Assembly (NCBI RefSeq): GCF_018223745.1
Contig: NZ_CP073653.1
Span: 3,128,001-3,192,000 of the forward strand
Reading direction: 5' to 3'
Length of the DNA: 64,000 nt
Origin: Clostridium beijerinckii
Lineage (GTDB): Bacteria; Bacillota; Clostridia; Clostridiales; Clostridiaceae
Shown here: positions 61,503 through 64,000 of the stretch, in pieces
How positions within the stretch are numbered: the first letter of the stretch is position 1
Layout: each line of letters opens with the position of its first letter
Translations under genes and position numbers: made by a program
The notes under the pieces: generated by a model
Database searches by the model: none
What the model was told of the DNA's origin: nothing
Seen by the model: the letters and a program-made list of their open reading frames with translations, nothing else

Positions 61503-62666
61503 CTAACATATAAATTTTTCCAAAACTCCAAACCCTTGATTTACCGCCACTCCATAAACTGGCCCAATCTCTTGTTTCATTCTTCTAACGAATTCCTCTT
61601 CCTTATTTTCTTTTTTAAACTTCTTAAGATTATTAACCTTAAGTACTTGTACATATTCTTCTATTTGATTTTTTCTGTTTTCATCAACTACAAAACAGAA
61701 GGCTTCGTATTGCATTTCACAAAACTTATCAATATAAGTATCATATTGGAGTAAATTATCACTTTTTTTACTATTGATATTCTTAAAAGTTGGTACTAAA
61801 TTCCACATTTGATCATGAAGGACAAAGCTCCAAGGTATAAAGTGATCTATGCTTAAAACACCATAATCATTATAATTTGTTTCTGTGAAATCTAAACCTG
61901 TATACAAGTCAGTTATATGCCTTTGTTCTATAACTTGCTTCCATATCTTTGTCTGCTCTCTCAAGTCTCTATTTTTAGGAGCTTCTAATTTCATTGCTAT
62001 ACCTGGTACATTTGGATTGCGCTTTTGCAGGAAGCATACTAATCTATAATACGCCCAGCCTTGAATAATTCTGTAGTTAAACTTTAAGTAATTACACCAA
62101 TTGTCTTTAATCCTAATGCAATTTTCATCCTTATTATTTTTATAAATTTCATAAATGCTTTCATTATCTTCTTTGGATAGTTCTTCTATGAGCTTTTGAA
62201 CTTTTTTCTGACCTCTAAGTTTATTCTCAAAAAATGGTGATAAAAATCTATACGGTACATTTAAAGTTAATTCTTTAAGCATTTTATTTAATGTTTTATC
62301 TTGTGATGAATATATAAAGTTAAAAAGCTTACGTTCATCATAATTGCTTTCCAAGTTATATGTATCTGAAATGTAATTAGCTACTTTTGCTAAATTATCA
62401 CATAATCCAAAACTTAACTTATATTTCAAAAGAGGATACCAAGCCTTTACGACCATTTTACATATTAATGTTCTAAATTCTATTTCAAAATTACCCAAAG
62501 AAATTTCATCTAATAAAGCCAGCAGCCAATACATCTTATAACTTGCCACAACATTATCATCTCTAAGTGCCCTAGAGAATGTGGCATAATCAACTTCATT
62601 ACTATAAGGGACTTCACATATTTCTTTTGGTAATATTATATCTTTTCTTGTGTATATATCATTCAT
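61503..62666 (-). CDS. HNH endonuclease domain protein
   Basis: The 387-residue protein has a C-terminal HNH motif: YGVLSIDHFIPWSFVLHDQM then WNLVPTFKNINSKKSDNLL, with His, Asn and His/Asn ligand-type residues. The N-terminal ~250 residues are helical with no recognised domain. It may be a nuclease effector. The ATG at 62666 has GGTGGAG 8 nt before; an in-frame GTG 12 nt upstream overlaps it. It is first of three genes spaced 10 and 24 nt apart (HNH, AlbA_2, DUF5655). Confidence 0.82.
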   Translation of the reverse strand: MNDIYTRKDIILPKEICEVPYSNEVDYATFSRALRDDNVVASYKMYWLLALLDEISLGNFEIEFRTLICKMVVKAWYPLLKYKLSFGLCDNLAKVANYISDTYNLESNYDERKLFNFIYSSQDKTLNKMLKELTLNVPYRFLSPFFENKLRGQKKVQKLIEELSKEDNESIYEIYKNNKDENCIRIKDNWCNYLKFNYRIIQGWAYYRLVCFLQKRNPNVPGIAMKLEAPKNRDLREQTKIWKQVIEQRHITDLYTGLDFTETNYNDYGVLSIDHFIPWSFVLHDQMWNLVPTFKNINSKKSDNLLQYDTYIDKFCEMQYEAFCFVVDENRKNQIEEYVQVLKVNNLKKFKKENKEEEFVRRMKQEIGPVYGVAVNQGFGVLEKFIC

Positions 62667-62711
62667 AAAACTCTCCACCTAACACCTAGTGATATACATT
62701 ATAACTATATT

Positions 62712-62748
62712 TTAACATAAAATAAGAGCTTATTTTACATAAACTCTC
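62712..62748 (-). terminator. Terminator upstream of the HNH cassette
   Basis: GAGTTTAT pairs with ATAAGCTC on the minus strand (one G-U pair), followed by TTATTTTATG. Sequence matches the terminator at 21150-21183. It ends the 140-residue gene's transcript. Confidence 0.6.
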
Positions 62749-62795
62749 ATAAAAGAACTATTTTATATGCGTAGCCTAATCCCAACTTTCAAAAT

Positions 62796-63218
62796 CTAAT
62801 CATTTTCAATATACACATCACATTTTTCATCTCTTGCCCTTCTTAATAATGCTAAAATTAAAGCTTGCACTTCCTCTATTTCTTTGATCAAGCACTCATC
62901 AATACTCTTATAATCTGTTTTAGTTAAATTTCTGCTATCAAAAAGTGAAAATTCTTCAATCGCTTGATCTATGTTATGGATTTTGCATTTATCAGAATAA
63001 GTATCGCACCAGCCCACACACATATTCCACTCTAACACTATTCCAGCATCATACAAAATATCTCTTTTATTAATCTCTGCTGCAATTATTGCTTGCATCA
63101 TAGGTTCAAAATATCCATTCCAAATGCTTAATTCATATATTTCTTGGTCTTTGAAGTGAAAATACAATATAACTCCAGGTTCACCATCATATCCATCATA
63201 ATATTTAGTATTAATCAT
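62796..63218 (-). CDS. Hypothetical acidic protein
   Basis: The 140-residue protein begins MINTKYYDGYDGEPGVILYF. It is acidic, has no signal peptide or membrane helix, and shows a Cys/Trp patch EWNMCVGWCDTY near the centre. I do not recognise it; its size and aromatic pattern recall immunity-type proteins, but that is only a guess. A good AAGGAGAGAAG ribosome site precedes the ATG. It is not obviously linked to the cassette below, since a terminator separates them. Confidence 0.6.
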   Translation of the reverse strand: MINTKYYDGYDGEPGVILYFHFKDQEIYELSIWNGYFEPMMQAIIAAEINKRDILYDAGIVLEWNMCVGWCDTYSDKCKIHNIDQAIEEFSLFDSRNLTKTDYKSIDECLIKEIEEVQALILALLRRARDEKCDVYIEND

Positions 63219-63667
63219 TTCTTCTCTCCTTAACTATTAATATAAAATAAATTCACTCTCTAGTGCAGATTACGTTTAATGTAGAAAAATACCGTAAATT
63301 CATTTCTAAATTTACGGCATTACAAAGATTTAAAATTAAATATCGATGATGGTTTCAAAGAATTTACCATGTAATCCATCCATAGGTTTTATAATAATGT
63401 GGTTTAGATTGTACTAAGCTTCATTATATAATTATGCTTTTACCTTATAAATTCATAAACCAAAAGTTTAACTCCTATCAAATAGAATATGACCACTTTT
63501 ATACAATTTAAGAATACACCGCCAAGTATTTAAATTATCTAACAGATCTAAGCACAATCACTTTCTTAAATCCCCTATGTTCCTATCTCTTCTTATCACC
63601 AGCACAAGTTCCTCTTATCTATAACTAAGCTATCAGCAAATCCATACAAAACTTCTATCATATTATA
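63219..63667. other. Gap with one hairpin
   Basis: About 450 bases of AT-rich sequence. CCGTAAATT (63292-63300) and AATTTACGG (63309-63317) form a hairpin with T5 on the minus strand, probably ending the transcript of the regulator-like gene to the right. Nothing else is supported. Confidence 0.5.
63285..63318 (-). terminator. Terminator of the GyrI-like gene
   Basis: A 9-bp perfect stem (CCGTAAATT / AATTTACGG) with an 8-nt loop is followed on the minus strand by TATTTTTC, about 350 nt past the gene's stop. Confidence 0.55.
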
Positions 63668-64000
63668 TTATGATACTCTCTTTATAGGAATCCACAATTC
63701 ACAAAATAAACCTGTCTCCCCTTCCTCAGGATAAATTTCATAGTCAGTGTCTTCTGTCTGTTCATAGTCAGACTGTGGTAAGAATTCTTTAAAAAATCTA
63801 CTCCACATTTCACTGATACAATTACCATTATTACCATAGCATTTAAAAACTACATAGGTTGCCGAGTCAACTTCCCATATACGGTAACCTTTTTTAAGCA
63901 TTGCTTCTTCATTATCTATATGAGTATCTTCATCAATAAGTACTCCAATTCCATAATCAAAAGTTATTTCATTCTTCTTGGTAGGGCTGCATAGACCATA
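63668..64000 (-). CDS. GyrI-like effector-binding domain protein, start outside the window
   Basis: The minus-strand frame is open from the right edge to a stop at 63668, giving 110 residues. It contains RIWEVDSATYVVFKCYGNNG, EMWSRFFKEFLPQSDYEQ and LFCELWIPIKR, typical of the effector-binding (GyrI-like) domain of AraC-type regulators or stand-alone small-molecule-binding proteins. An internal Met (63901) is not the likely start because the reading frame and homology continue upstream (TFDYGIGVLIDEDTH). Whether a DNA-binding domain precedes it cannot be seen. Confidence 0.8.
   Translation of the reverse strand, partial: YGLCSPTKKNEITFDYGIGVLIDEDTHIDNEEAMLKKGYRIWEVDSATYVVFKCYGNNGNCISEMWSRFFKEFLPQSDYEQTEDTDYEIYPEEGETGLFCELWIPIKRVS

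Overview
The window is AT-rich DNA from a low-GC Gram-positive bacterium, most likely Clostridium. Supporting signs are strong AGGAGG-type ribosome sites, frequent TTG/GTG starts, T-rich intrinsic terminators, an L-lactate dehydrogenase family enzyme, a heterodimeric ABC exporter, a TTG-initiated methyl-accepting chemotaxis protein, an orphan PAS histidine kinase and a choline-binding/BspA-type surface protein. I see no rRNA, tRNA or CRISPR array. Most genes are on the minus strand; the plus-strand exceptions are a cold-shock gene, the ABC exporter pair, a transposase and a gene fragment at the left edge.

The left third (1-24 kb) is mainly housekeeping and sensory: DbpA-type RNA helicase, a small retropepsin-like protease with its partner, PAS histidine kinase, chemotaxis receptor, cold-shock protein, lactate dehydrogenase family enzyme, lipoprotein substrate-binding protein, MazG-like pyrophosphohydrolase, ABC exporter, two AAA-ATPase/PD-(D/E)XK proteins, a DNA glycosylase, a bacterial XPB helicase with its conserved partner, and a surface protein. 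A roughly 450-nt gene-free segment at 3.24-3.70 kb carries a degenerate ~46-nt repeat and ends in a terminator; it may be an unannotated structured RNA.

From 25 kb to the right edge the window is a dense defence island. It holds a complete Wadjet system (jetABCD, 25.2-31.6 kb), a frameshifted IS1182-like element, an unrecognised two-gene module with a TerB-like/glycine-zipper protein and a His-rich partner (34.7-37.9 kb), a PD-(D/E)XK protein, a NERD-HRDC-HRDC protein, a stand-alone nuclease/N6-methylase protein, a complete DRT type 1 system (reverse transcriptase-nitrilase plus membrane protein, 46.0-50.7 kb), a type I restriction-modification operon (hsdM-hsdS-hsdR, 52.0-59.1 kb) and a three-gene HNH / AlbA_2 / DUF5655 cassette (59.6-62.7 kb). 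The two-gene module and the three-gene cassette are the best candidates for undescribed systems.

The island shows heavy rearrangement. Pieces of neighbouring genes recur as fragments: a 168-bp copy of the DNA glycosylase, the first ~29 codons of the AAA protein, protease and methylase pieces fused at 38.3 kb, several Rpn-family remnants, and a MutT (Nudix) pseudogene flanked by 37-bp repeats. Three defence transcription units share a TGCTATAAT extended -10 promoter, and a hairpin family with conserved sequence recurs between genes.
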